A stretch of DNA of 42,245 nt from Sulfolobus islandicus Y.N.15.51 (GCF_000022485.1 NC_012624.1:1-42245); one strand, 5' to 3'; positions 1-6,957 are shown, counted from the stretch's first letter. Notes: generated by a model not told the origin, from the letters alone. A program made the numbers and translations.

Positions 1-10
1 TTTTTAAAAA
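1..10. promoter_or_regulatory. Symmetric TATA promoter at window edge
   Basis: TTTTTAAAAA followed by CCCT. If the window is circular, the last five bases (AGGGG) precede it and give a self-complementary BRE/TATA block that can fire rightward into the gene at 23 and leftward into the gene ending at 40222. The same block occurs at 1002-1011, 26352-26361 and 30121-30130. Confidence 0.6.
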
Positions 11-22
11 CCCTGCATAGTG

Positions 23-985
23 ATGATCTCCAAAAAAGAGTTTTTACCTATTCTTGCATACTCTATTCCAACATATGTACTAGTGTATCCATCATTTTTT
101 GTTAACACTCTAGCAAGGGAATTCCCATACTGGGAGGCATTCCTACTACTCTCCCTACCCTTTCTAGGGAGAGTAGTAGGATCCCTAATTTACCAATTCT
201 TCAAATCCTACATCATACCGCTCCTAACCCTTAGCATACTCACGCTCCTACAAATCGATTTAAACATAATATTTCCCGTCAGATTCTTGATCGGCATAAT
301 CTTCGGACTAATGACCAGCTACGCAGTTGACAATGCTGTTAAAACGAACAACTTAGTGTTAGGTTTAACCACAGCGGGCTGGAGTATAGGATGGATACTA
401 TCATATATAGCATATACAACAATCCATAATTGGAATCAAATATGCATAATCAGCAGCATAATAATAGTATCCATAGCACTCCTAGACAGAAGAGTAAGCC
501 TAGATAAAATCAAAATCAATATAAGCTTACCAAAAACGTCATCCATAATAGTCTACTTCTCAGCGTTAACCCCGGCATTCACACTACAAATAATTCCGAG
601 CATATTCGAAAAAGCACACACAACATGGCTAATACTCCCTTCGTATCTACTTTCCATAGCTGCGTATACTATACTACCAATAATAGCAAGCAAAATAGGA
701 CTAAAGAGATGCATCATAATAACAACCCTAGGAATACTAATTAGTGGAATAACAACATTCCTAATAACACCCTACACCCTATTACCATATACCTCACTAG
801 GACTAGGAATACTTTCACTAATACCGAAATACTTAACAACGAAAAACGAAAAAGCCAACACTCTGGGAATAGCCCTAAATATAGGATCAATAGGAGGACT
901 AATAATACCAACGCTATACACAATAATACCGACAAGCCCAGAATCAATACTCATAATAACTTCAATAATATTGTTAACAATCTAA
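23..985 (+). CDS. Polytopic membrane protein, MFS-transporter-like
   Basis: A protein of about 320 residues that is almost entirely hydrophobic, with roughly ten membrane segments and short charged loops (for example DRRVSLDKIK in the middle). The layout resembles a shortened major facilitator protein, but I see no diagnostic loop signature, so substrate and activity are unknown. ATG at 23 is preferred over the in-frame GTG at 20; the TATA box at 1-10 implies an almost leaderless transcript. It would be divergent from the large surface protein gene at the other window end if the molecule is circular. A role in the conjugation envelope is inferred only from promoter type and position. Confidence 0.6.
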   Translation: MISKKEFLPILAYSIPTYVLVYPSFFVNTLAREFPYWEAFLLLSLPFLGRVVGSLIYQFFKSYIIPLLTLSILTLLQIDLNIIFPVRFLIGIIFGLMTSYAVDNAVKTNNLVLGLTTAGWSIGWILSYIAYTTIHNWNQICIISSIIIVSIALLDRRVSLDKIKINISLPKTSSIIVYFSALTPAFTLQIIPSIFEKAHTTWLILPSYLLSIAAYTILPIIASKIGLKRCIIITTLGILISGITTFLITPYTLLPYTSLGLGILSLIPKYLTTKNEKANTLGIALNIGSIGGLIIPTLYTIIPTSPESILIITSIILLTI

Positions 986-1001
986 AAAATTGTAATGAGG
1001 G

Positions 1002-1011
1002 TTTTTAAAAA
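1002..1011 (+). promoter_or_regulatory. TATA box of the small-gene operon
   Basis: GGG-TTTTTAAAAA-CCCC, centred 28 bases before the ATG at 1034. It matches the promoter type found before other conjugation genes in the window. Confidence 0.55.
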
Positions 1012-1033
1012 CCCCAAAAGTGAAGGTGGTGAA

Positions 1034-1225
1034 ATGATTTCGCCTGACTTAGCAATAAAAATTCTTCTATTAGTTCCTTCAGTAATATTCTTCTTCTACA
1101 GTGCAGTATATTTAATGTTATTTGAGCTAAATGTACAACCTAAACTGAGCAAATTCTACAGAAATACTAGTCTAGTTTTAGCTGGAGGTGGTATACTATT
1201 ATTGACAATTTATTTAATGATTTAG
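1034..1225 (+). CDS. Small protein with two membrane segments
   Basis: 63 residues. Two hydrophobic segments (about residues 7-27 and 42-62) are separated by a basic, Asn-containing loop. An upstream in-frame ATG at 995 runs straight through the TATA box, so I reject it; the ATG at 1034 follows a purine-rich GGTGGTGA. It is the first gene of a tight operon with the next three genes. No family is recognised. By size and context it could be an accessory subunit of the mating apparatus. Confidence 0.6.
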   Translation: MISPDLAIKILLLVPSVIFFFYSAVYLMLFELNVQPKLSKFYRNTSLVLAGGGILLLTIYLMI

Positions 1226-1254
1226 ATAGCATAGATGATATAATTTTAATAATA

Positions 1255-1452
1255 TTGGCAAATGCTAACGGAACTGTTAAAGAAATGGCAGAGAAAACGG
1301 GAATAAAAGAAGAAGCTGTATATCATCTTTTAGAATTTCTAACAATAGCTGGGATTGTGAAGAAAGAGAATGATAGATATTCTATAGATAAAACAATGAG
1401 AACTATAGCTCAACTTTTGATAGATTTTAAAGACGGAGATGACGTGAATTGA
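1255..1452 (+). CDS. Small winged-helix DNA-binding protein
   Basis: A wHTH domain: the recognition region VKEMAEKTGIKEEAVYHLLE is followed by a wing (IVKKENDRYSID). TTG at 1255 is the first standard start codon, but it would cut off helix 1. The frame is open back to 1171, and the residues encoded just upstream (DDIILIILANANG) complete the fold. A GGAGGTG sequence at 1184-1190 precedes in-frame ATT codons at 1198 and 1201, so a non-standard ATT start is possible. The stop overlaps the next gene. Probably a local transcription regulator. Confidence 0.6.
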   Translation: MANANGTVKEMAEKTGIKEEAVYHLLEFLTIAGIVKKENDRYSIDKTMRTIAQLLIDFKDGDDVN

Positions 1453-1823
1453 AGAAAATAGTAATAAAAACAGAACTTCCTTATAATTATAGAAAGCTTA
1501 AGGGATTTTTCATTTCACCTGGGGTGCTCAGATTATTTTATGACGTAAAGAGTGTAGAAGTTGCAGGGAATTTATCATATATTATTAACAACAAGTACAA
1601 TGCAATAATGTATTTCAGTAATGTTGATATTGTATGGGAGATTTATAATGGTAGATTAAAGGATAAGATCTCAGTATGGTTATATCCAATTGGTGATAAT
1701 ACAGGATTACACTTGAAATTCGAAACTAATAGAATACTCCCGCTAAAGAAACCTCTAGAAAATGAAGTCAAAGCAGGAGTAGAATTGCTAAAAAGTTTGT
1801 TAGATGCTTTGAGGAGGTTCTGA
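1449..1823 (+). CDS. Hypothetical protein, alternating strands with C-terminal helix
   Basis: 124 residues with a TTG start overlapping the stop of the preceding wHTH gene. The pattern of alternating strands ending in a long amphipathic helix (EVKAGVELLKSLLDALRRF) is reminiscent of small START/SRPBCC-like folds, but no diagnostic motif is visible and I assign no function. Its stop TGA overlaps the ATG of the next gene (TGATG), so the two are translationally coupled. Membership of the 1034-2377 operon is clear from spacing. Confidence 0.55.
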   Translation: MKKIVIKTELPYNYRKLKGFFISPGVLRLFYDVKSVEVAGNLSYIINNKYNAIMYFSNVDIVWEIYNGRLKDKISVWLYPIGDNTGLHLKFETNRILPLKKPLENEVKAGVELLKSLLDALRRF

Positions 1824-2377
1824 TGAAGTTAAGAACCCATTACATCTTCTCAACCGGTTTATTGACGCTTCTGGACTCTGTACTCTTTCATGAATATTTT
1901 TACTACGCTTTAATCTTGAGCGGAATAGTTTCGGTAATAGGTAATTCCTTGATTGATAGGATTGGCCATAAGGAGATTGCCACTAGGTATGGGTATATCC
2001 CGGTAAGGACACCTTTAACCCATACAATTCCTAGAAGTGTAGTTTGGGGTATTGTCTCCGTAGTCCCGGTCTTTATTCTCTTATTGATTTATTATTATGG
2101 GTTTAGCTATCACGAGTACTATTTCTCCCTTAGCAATAAGGTGGTGTTGTTAATATTGTTAAATGGTGTAGTTGTTGGGCCCTCTCATTTGTTCCTGGAC
2201 GTATTTACGGAAAGGGGAATATATCATAAAGTAAATGGTAAGTGGAGGAGATTCGCATTGGCACACTTCTCCTATGATAACCCCTTAGTAAATGGATTAG
2301 CAATCTTACTAGGAATTATAATGCTGCTAGCAGCACTTTATCTACATAACTACCATTATTACAACTATTATTTCTAA
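1823..2377 (+). CDS. DUF1286-like membrane protein, putative metal-dependent hydrolase
   Basis: 184 residues with four or five membrane segments and conserved polar positions: RTHY at the start, DRIGHKEIATR near residue 46, TPLTHTIPRS near residue 63 and SHLFLDVFTERG near residue 121. This His/Asp set resembles the YdjM/DUF1286 membrane metal-dependent hydrolase group, which is common in Sulfolobales and their plasmids. Metal binding is inferred and the substrate unknown. Last gene of the 1034-2377 operon, before the structured RNA. The C-terminus is unusually His/Tyr/Asn-rich. Confidence 0.7.
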   Translation: MKLRTHYIFSTGLLTLLDSVLFHEYFYYALILSGIVSVIGNSLIDRIGHKEIATRYGYIPVRTPLTHTIPRSVVWGIVSVVPVFILLLIYYYGFSYHEYYFSLSNKVVLLILLNGVVVGPSHLFLDVFTERGIYHKVNGKWRRFALAHFSYDNPLVNGLAILLGIIMLLAALYLHNYHYYNYYF

Positions 2378-2412
2378 CGAGATAATAATAGTATAAAGAT
2401 AAAAACAAAAAA

Positions 2413-2422
2413 GTTTTTAAAT
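2413..2422 (+). promoter_or_regulatory. TATA box for the structured RNA
   Basis: GTTTTTAAAT, centred about 26 bases before the G-rich 5' side of the stem at 2445-2457; this is the normal crenarchaeal TATA to start-site distance. Confidence 0.55.
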
Positions 2423-2443
2423 CTGTTTTTACAGAAGTAGAAA

Positions 2444-2524
2444 TGGGGGATGAGGGGATGATGAGTAGGGTCAGAATTGACCTATGATAGGACACTCGGC
2501 AGCTGACCTGACCCCCTCATCCCT
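2444..2524 (+). ncRNA. Structured small RNA, C/D-box-like
   Basis: A perfect 11-bp terminal stem (GGGATGAGGGG 2447-2457 with CCCCTCATCCC 2513-2523) encloses a box C-like ATGATGA (2458-2464) directly after the stem and a box D-like CTGA (2508-2511) next to the other strand, as in a kink-turn. A C'-like ATGATAG (2484-2490) and a weak D' (TTGA 2477-2480) lie inside. A second CTGA (2503-2506) and GGGTCAG (2468-2474), which can pair with CTGACC, offer an alternative hairpin fold. It has its own TATA box and an AT-rich downstream end. Guides would be 2465-2476 and 2491-2507; the target is unknown. A plasmid antisense RNA is the alternative. Confidence 0.5.
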
Positions 2525-2549
2525 AATTTATTCTTACCTTATCTAACTA

Positions 2550-2939
2550 TTAAGCTTTTCTTCTCATTGAATTTTGAAAAATTGAGCAAAGAATGAGGTT
2601 GGATCCTAACGTTAAATTTACGACGTGAGAAAAATTCAATAAACTCCCCAGTTTGCTAAGAAAAATTCTTTCTTCTAATTTCTTAATCTCATCTAATTTT
2701 GTATTATTAGCTAATAATGTACAATAAATGCAGCTGAGGAGTGATATGATGCAACATAGATACGCTAAACATTCTCTATAATAAACTGAAATATGATAAT
2801 GTATTCGAATTGAATTAAGCATCTTTATAATTAGGCAAATTTGTATAACACAAATATAAGTGTGCGTAATTATTGCAGAAATAGTTATCAAGACACTTGT
2901 TAAAATAAAAGAAATGATGAGAAGAGTTTTATTTCTCAT
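2550..2939 (-). CDS. Small membrane protein, partly assembled by a recombination motif
   Basis: 129 residues with a hydrophobic N-terminus (MRNKTLLIISFILTS) and further membrane segments, Cys-rich in the middle. A TATA box (2955-2963, minus-strand TTTTTAAAT) lies 17 bases upstream. The promoter and the following 40 bases are a diverged copy of the block before the TrbL-like gene at 30099, which also begins MRKALTILL. The palindrome at 2640-2655 lies within the C-terminal part and encodes KLGSLL. The gene may be a product of motif-driven rearrangement; function unknown and expression uncertain. Confidence 0.4.
   Translation of the reverse strand: MRNKTLLIISFILTSVLITISAIITHTYICVIQICLIIKMLNSIRIHYHISVYYRECLAYLCCIISLLSCIYCTLLANNTKLDEIKKLEERIFLSKLGSLLNFSHVVNLTLGSNLILCSIFQNSMRRKA
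2640..2655. repeat. Recombination motif copy, inside gene 2550-2939
   Basis: TAAACTCCCCAGTTTG, one mismatch from the 16-bp palindrome. Read on the minus strand it contributes KLGSLL to the membrane protein. Confidence 0.8.
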
Positions 2940-2954
2940 AATATTATAAATTTT

Positions 2955-3000
2955 ATTTAAAAAGCTCAGTTGAATTAACTCCAGTTTACTCTACAAAAAT
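2955..3000 (-). repeat. Diverged copy of the 30121-30170 promoter block
   Basis: TATA box, then AAGCTCAGTTGAA, a degraded recombination motif (TTAACTCCAGTTTA, two Cs lost) and AAAAATTCAA, in the same order as at 30121-30170. It suggests duplication of a promoter plus motif unit. Confidence 0.6.
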
Positions 3001-3078
3001 TCAAAGTAGTTAATCCTGCACGGATCTCAAATTTTTTAGTTAAAAGAGCAAGGTAATGCGATAATGACCATAAATACT

Positions 3079-3158
3079 ACACTTTGTTAACCCTACTATT
3101 CCCAGTTTGGGAACTCATTTTCAGCCCCCTTCTAAGGAGGTAACACTTTGTTAACCCT
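3079..3158 (+). promoter_or_regulatory. Two direct repeats before the wHTH-HEPN pair
   Basis: ACACTTTGTTAACCCT occurs at 3079-3094 and again at 3143-3158, start to start 64 bp (about six helical turns). The second copy lies just before the probable TATA box TTTATTAA (about 3166-3173). A natural reading is an operator pair for the wHTH protein encoded immediately downstream. The rest of 2950-3197 shows no gene. Confidence 0.45.
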
Positions 3159-3197
3159 AGTTAAGGTTTATTAAGGGAAATTTCTCAATACAATTTT

Positions 3198-3449
3198 ATG
3201 GAAGTTAAGATAGAGAAACATAAGTCAAGGTTTACCATTACACAATTAATTTTAATGGCTATGGCTAAAGCTCCTGGGAGCTGCTGTAGTTTGGAATATT
3301 TACATGAGAAAACTGGTGTTGATAAGAAGGAGCTGCTAGTATATCTAACAAGGTTAGCCAAAAGAGGAATAATAGAAAGGAAATGGCATAAAAGTAGGGC
3401 AGGGAAAGAGAGAATGTATTGTCTGAAGTATAAGGAGGATATACTATGA
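3198..3449 (+). CDS. Winged-helix regulator of the HEPN operon
   Basis: 83 residues. The domain is a compact wHTH: FTITQLILMAMAKAPGSC (helix 1), LEYLHEKTGVDKKELLVYLT (helices 2-3), then a basic wing (KRGIIERKWHKSRAGKERMY). ATG at 3198 lies about 28 bases after the centre of a TATTAA-type box, so the mRNA is probably leaderless. The stop overlaps the next start by four bases (ATGA). The paired operator-like repeats upstream suggest autoregulation. Together with the HEPN gene it forms a two-gene unit of toxin-antitoxin shape; this is inference. Confidence 0.65.
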   Translation: MEVKIEKHKSRFTITQLILMAMAKAPGSCCSLEYLHEKTGVDKKELLVYLTRLAKRGIIERKWHKSRAGKERMYCLKYKEDIL

Positions 3450-4588
3450 GCCCGCCAAATGATAAATTTTTAGAATACGCTAAAGCGCTTTTAGAAACTG
3501 CAGAATCTGATTTAGATGCAAGTAAATTTCTTTGGGATTGTAATTATCAAGCTCAGTCAGTGTTTTATCTTCAGCAATCAACCGAGAAGATATTTAAAGC
3601 GTTTAGGAGCATGTATCAGTACCTCTTTGTAGAATTTCCCGAATTTATTACAGAGGAACTGATAGCTTCAAGTAATAGTAGAGTTACTAACTTGATGCCC
3701 TATCTTACACTGTTAAATTTAAGGTTAAAAGAGAGAAAACTGAATATTAAAGGCCTGGAAGATTTACTGAAAAAGGAATACTCTCATGGCTTAAAGAAAG
3801 GATTAAAGGGCGAAATAGATGAGTTAAAAAAGGAACTTGAATATGATAAAGTTATTTTAAAGGGTATATTTTCTCAACTACAGTATACTAATATAACAAA
3901 TAATATTGATTCTGCAATATACTCGCTTATAAATAATTTATTATCACCTCAAGGTAACCAACAGAATATCGAGAAAGAATTAAAAGATATAGAGGGAATC
4001 ATTGAGAGTATTAATAATGTAACTTCGTTCCTTCAAAAATTCGTGGGAGAAATTAAAAAACAACCATCAAGTATACCCTTACAAAGTTCATCCAGGAATA
4101 GTAGTAATTTAGTAGATATTATTTTAGACGAAGTTTTACCTTCTATACTTACCGTTTTAATATTACCATTTAAACTATATAATATAGCGTCTTATCTTGC
4201 TCAGTTTGAAGAGAATTCAAGATATCCGCAAATAAATAACGGAAACATTGAAATTCCACAAGATATAATTCGCAATTGGTCTAATAATTATTCTAGTATT
4301 TACGGTAATTTATATGAGGTAATAAAAGAGATTCTAAATAACTTTAAGAAAACTGACCAATTTCTGCTAGATATTCATTATAGAGTTATTCAGAGAAACT
4401 ATTCTATGGATAGTATACTTAATGATATTCTTGGTTTCATAGACTTTATAAACAATATTTTTCCAATATTACTACAAAAAAATATATTACAGAAAATAAT
4501 AAATATTATAAATAAAGATAAAATAGATGAAAATGATATTGAACAATTAGCAAATGAATTAATCAAAACACTGGAAAAAGTGATCTAA
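3446..4588 (+). CDS. HEPN-domain protein with long helical C-terminus
   Basis: 380 residues. Residues about 8-55 match the HEPN core (AKALLETAESDLDASKFLW, then a Gln-rich helix and QQSTEKIFKAF). The remainder is Asn/Ile/Lys-rich, largely helical, with possible membrane-associating segments around residues 228-250. HEPN proteins are often RNases or nucleotidyltransferase partners, but I do not see a clear R-X4-6-H catalytic motif, so it may be inactive or work with a partner. Coupled to the wHTH gene by ATGA overlap. Very AT-rich compared with neighbours. Candidate defence or maintenance factor; not demonstrated. Confidence 0.55.
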   Translation: MSPPNDKFLEYAKALLETAESDLDASKFLWDCNYQAQSVFYLQQSTEKIFKAFRSMYQYLFVEFPEFITEELIASSNSRVTNLMPYLTLLNLRLKERKLNIKGLEDLLKKEYSHGLKKGLKGEIDELKKELEYDKVILKGIFSQLQYTNITNNIDSAIYSLINNLLSPQGNQQNIEKELKDIEGIIESINNVTSFLQKFVGEIKKQPSSIPLQSSSRNSSNLVDIILDEVLPSILTVLILPFKLYNIASYLAQFEENSRYPQINNGNIEIPQDIIRNWSNNYSSIYGNLYEVIKEILNNFKKTDQFLLDIHYRVIQRNYSMDSILNDILGFIDFINNIFPILLQKNILQKIINIINKDKIDENDIEQLANELIKTLEKVI

Positions 4589-4907
4589 AAGGAAATTAAG
4601 CCTAACATAAACTGTGGGATTCGATAGTTTGGAACGTTTTACGTATTCTACTACTATTTTATTCTACTTTTCTTTCATAACATAATTCTACTTCTACTTC
4701 AACGTGCAACAGAAAACGTTTCTTTTCAACGTTTTACTGAAACGTTATCTAGCCTGTCGAGCCCCTGACCCGGGTTCAAATCCCGGCCGCGGCGTTAATT
4801 TTCCCTTAAATTGAAAGAGAGCTACGTTCTCTTTATAAAGGCGTAAATGGAACAGTAATCCTTATTTTTGGAACAGCGTCACTTTCTTATAAGTAGGGTA
4901 GAAATAT
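4589..4907. other. Non-coding att/integrase control region
   Basis: About 320 bases without a gene. Left of the tRNA fragment AACGTT-type words recur (AACGTTTTACG 4633-4643, AAAACGTTTC about 4713-4722, AACGTTTTAC 4728-4737, GAAACGTT 4739-4746). Right of it are an inverted repeat (AAAGAGA 4814-4820, TCTCTTT 4828-4834) and a direct repeat TGGAACAG (4848-4855, 4869-4876; 21 bp apart, two turns). These are plausible integrase arm sites or operators; no protein data support this. Confidence 0.45.
4752..4794 (+). other. attP: attachment site: 3' fragment of tRNA-Asp(GTC)
   Basis: The sequence from the anticodon loop CTGTCGA through anticodon-stem strand GCCCC, T arm (CCGGG-TTCAAAT-CCCGG), acceptor strand CCGCGGC and discriminator G is a textbook tRNA 3' half; anticodon GTC means Asp. 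The bases to its left (AACGTTATCTA) do not pair with it, so it is not a working tRNA. It lies 114 bases before the integrase start, as expected for the plasmid attachment site. No second copy or intact tRNA is seen in the window, consistent with a free plasmid. Confidence 0.8.
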
Positions 4908-6167
4908 ATGCTAATTGATATTTCTAAACTGGACGAGCAACAAAGGAAGAGAATTATTAAGAAGTTAGTAGAGAAGTTGGGGTTATCTCAAGCTGCAAAA
5001 ATGCTGGATGTCGGTAGGAGTACTTTATATAGATACGTTAACAGTGATCAGAGTATTCCTTTAGACATTGTGAGGAAAGCTGCAGAAATGTTAGCTTCAG
5101 ACGAACTTTCGGACGCAATATACGGGCTGAAAGTAGTTGACGTTGATTTTACTACTGCATTATCTGTAGTTGTTAAAGCTATGAAAGATGAGAAGTTCCG
5201 GAACTTTTTCGTTTCGATACTTTATCAATATCTAGGAGACTATTTGAAGAACGTATCATCAACATACATTGTTACTGAAGAAGACGTGAAGAAGTTTGAA
5301 AAATTGCTCCAGGGTAAGAGTAAAAGCACTATTGTCATGAGGATGAGGTATCTTAGGATAGCGCTTACAAAGTTGGGATATGAGTTAAGCCCGGACAGTA
5401 TCAGAGACTTAATAGCGGAGTTATCTGAAGATAGCAGCAATGTAGCCAGACATACCGCGAATTCCTTGAAACTATTTATCAAAACAGTAGTAAAGGAGAA
5501 GAACTTGCAGTTAGCACAGCTGTTATATAATTCGTTCAAAGTTCCTAAGTCTAAGTATAAATACAAACCCCAACCGCTTAGTTTAGAGACGTTAAGAAGA
5601 ATCTTTGATAATATAGAACACTTAGGTGCTAAAGCTTTCTTCTTATTGCTATCAGAATCAGGGCTCAGGGTAGGAGAAGTATACTCGCTTAAGATGGACC
5701 AACTAGATCTGGAAAACCGCATAATAAAAGTGATGAAAGAATCAGAAACCAAGAGGGCCTATATTTCCTTTATCCATACAGAAACTAGGAAGTGGTTACA
5801 AGAAGTTTATTTCCCATATAGGGAAGAGTTTATAAGGACGTATGAACACGTTGTAGGTCATATAGGAGCTGATGTAGAAGCGTGGAAGCAGAAACTGTTC
5901 CCTTTTCAGTTAGCGGACTTAAGATCTTCAATAAAAGAAGGGATGAGGAAGGTTCTGGGAAAGGAGTTCAGACTTTACGACTTGAGGAGCTTCTTTGCCA
6001 GCTATTTAATCAAAAACGGAGTATCGCCGATGATAGTTAACATCTTACAAGGACGTGCTCCCCCTGCTCAATTCCAGATACTACAAAACCATTATTTCGT
6101 GATGAGCGAGATAGAGCTGAAGAAGATATTTGATGAAAAAGGGCCTAAGCTGCTTTCTCCAAAATAA
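4908..6167 (+). CDS. int: Site-specific tyrosine recombinase (integrase), non-partitioned archaeal plasmid type
   Basis: 419 residues. The N-terminus has a helix-turn-helix (LSQAAKMLDVGRSTLYRYV), followed by a SAM-like core-binding region and the catalytic domain: Arg in SGLRVGEVYSLK (about residue 254), YDLRSFFASYL (about 357-367; the usual His of H-x-x-R is Tyr) and the nucleophile in QNHYFVMSE (Tyr about 396). It would insert the plasmid at the tRNA-Asp 3' end. The gene is complete and the att site lies outside it, so integration would not split it. A TTATAAG box sits about 20 bases before the ATG. The 3' end overlaps the convergent gene at 6145 by 23 bases. Confidence 0.9.
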   Translation: MLIDISKLDEQQRKRIIKKLVEKLGLSQAAKMLDVGRSTLYRYVNSDQSIPLDIVRKAAEMLASDELSDAIYGLKVVDVDFTTALSVVVKAMKDEKFRNFFVSILYQYLGDYLKNVSSTYIVTEEDVKKFEKLLQGKSKSTIVMRMRYLRIALTKLGYELSPDSIRDLIAELSEDSSNVARHTANSLKLFIKTVVKEKNLQLAQLLYNSFKVPKSKYKYKPQPLSLETLRRIFDNIEHLGAKAFFLLLSESGLRVGEVYSLKMDQLDLENRIIKVMKESETKRAYISFIHTETRKWLQEVYFPYREEFIRTYEHVVGHIGADVEAWKQKLFPFQLADLRSSIKEGMRKVLGKEFRLYDLRSFFASYLIKNGVSPMIVNILQGRAPPAQFQILQNHYFVMSEIELKKIFDEKGPKLLSPK

Positions 6168-6441
6168 GGTCTATTTCTTTACCTAAATACTGCTCCCAGA
6201 TCTGTTTCAATGAAATGGGTAGGGTAAGTATAAAGTAGTTTCCGTGCTTATATAGGCTCCTTAGGCCTATTAGTATTTCACGCTGATCAGTTATAGCTGT
6301 GACGCTCCATTTTCCATGGCTTAAATACTTATCGAAACGCAGAGGTAAATAAACGTAATAAATCTCCTTCTTTCCGCTCCTCATTTTTGATACCGTAACT
6401 CCAGGTATCAATAACTTACTCACTTCGGCCATTAGATTCAC
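6145..6441 (-). CDS. Small beta-rich protein, possibly swapped-hairpin DNA-binding
   Basis: 98 residues, last gene of the ten-gene operon, overlapping its upstream neighbour by four bases. The second half (NYFILTLPISLKQIW, then LGKEIDLILE) has the strand-proline-helix-strand pattern of AbrB-like swapped-hairpin proteins and is matched by the tail of the protein at 13406 (YFSISIPKEIGEKL). A DNA-binding role is an inference from that pattern. The start could also be ATG at 6432 (MAEV). Convergent overlap with the integrase gene. Confidence 0.55.
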   Translation of the reverse strand: MNLMAEVSKLLIPGVTVSKMRSGKKEIYYVYLPLRFDKYLSHGKWSVTAITDQREILIGLRSLYKHGNYFILTLPISLKQIWEQYLGKEIDLILEKAA

Positions 6442-6734
6442 CCCTTAAACTCCCCAGTTTCTTCCTTAATCTTCTGTAAAACTGCCTTCAGATGTAGGTC
6501 TTGTTTTTCTCTATCTCGTATAGTCAGTGCAATCTCTATAGCCCTCATTAGAATATTATTTTGTCTTCTCAGTTTCATATTTTCATCTTTTAATGAAATG
6601 TTCTCTTTCTGCAATCTTTCATTCTCTCTTTCTAACTTTTGCAGCTTCCTCTCTAAAGCTGCTATAGTATTCAATGCTTTACTATACTGAATTTGCAGCT
6701 CTTCGTTTTCTTCAATGATCTCATTTATTGTCAT
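6438..6734 (-). CDS. Coiled-coil protein of the replication/regulation operon
   Basis: 98 residues; about residues 5-70 form one long heptad-rich coiled coil (LERKLQKLERENERLQKEN and on), ending in a short basic-acidic tail. The last residues (TGEFKG) are encoded by the recombination motif at 6446-6461, so the C-terminus may have been set by recombination. ATGA overlap with the gene below; the start lies inside the end of the PIP-box gene. Probably an oligomerising scaffold; no specific function is recognised. Confidence 0.6.
   Translation of the reverse strand: MTINEIIEENEELQIQYSKALNTIAALERKLQKLERENERLQKENISLKDENMKLRRQNNILMRAIEIALTIRDREKQDLHLKAVLQKIKEETGEFKG
6446..6461. repeat. Recombination motif copy at the end of gene 6438-6734
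   Basis: TAAACTCCCCAGTTTC; forms the codons for TGEFKG at the C-terminus of the coiled-coil protein. Confidence 0.85.
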
Positions 6735-6957
6735 GTCTTATCGCCCAATCGTCCAGGGTAGTTTGTCTCATCTTTTTCTCCTTATTCTTTTTAGTCCATT
6801 TTTCTGCATAAGGGCAAGAAAGACGATGGGGTCTCCAATCTGGGTCAACTGGAATTTTATAGCCCTTAACATGCCTAACCCAGTAGATTTTCTTATGGCA
6901 ATATTCGCACTCTGATTCCTCAAATGCCTCTACCCAGTCGGGTATGTCTGAAGTCAT
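6721..6957 (-). CDS. Zinc-finger protein with C-terminal PIP-box-like motif
   Basis: 78 residues. C17-x-x-C20 with H44 and C48 could bind one zinc. A Lys-rich linker leads to QTTLDDW (residues 65-71), which closely resembles an archaeal PCNA-interacting (PIP) box, Q-x-T-L-D/E-x-W/F, although the second aromatic is missing (WA instead of WF). A protein joining DNA or another subunit to the host sliding clamp would suit an operon implicated in plasmid replication. Clamp binding is inferred from the motif only. Coupled by four-base overlap to the CopG-like gene upstream and overlapping the next by 14 bases. Confidence 0.65.
   Translation of the reverse strand: MTSDIPDWVEAFEESECEYCHKKIYWVRHVKGYKIPVDPDWRPHRLSCPYAEKWTKKNKEKKMRQTTLDDWAIRHDNK

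Noticed and set aside
4741-4796. Intact tRNA gene
   Set aside because: Only the 3' half is present; the bases to the left do not pair with the anticodon or acceptor strands, so it is an attachment-site fragment.
5240-5752. Minus-strand frame of 170 codons inside the integrase gene
   Set aside because: Fully within a gene whose catalytic motifs are clear; Ser/Leu-rich translation is typical of an antisense shadow.
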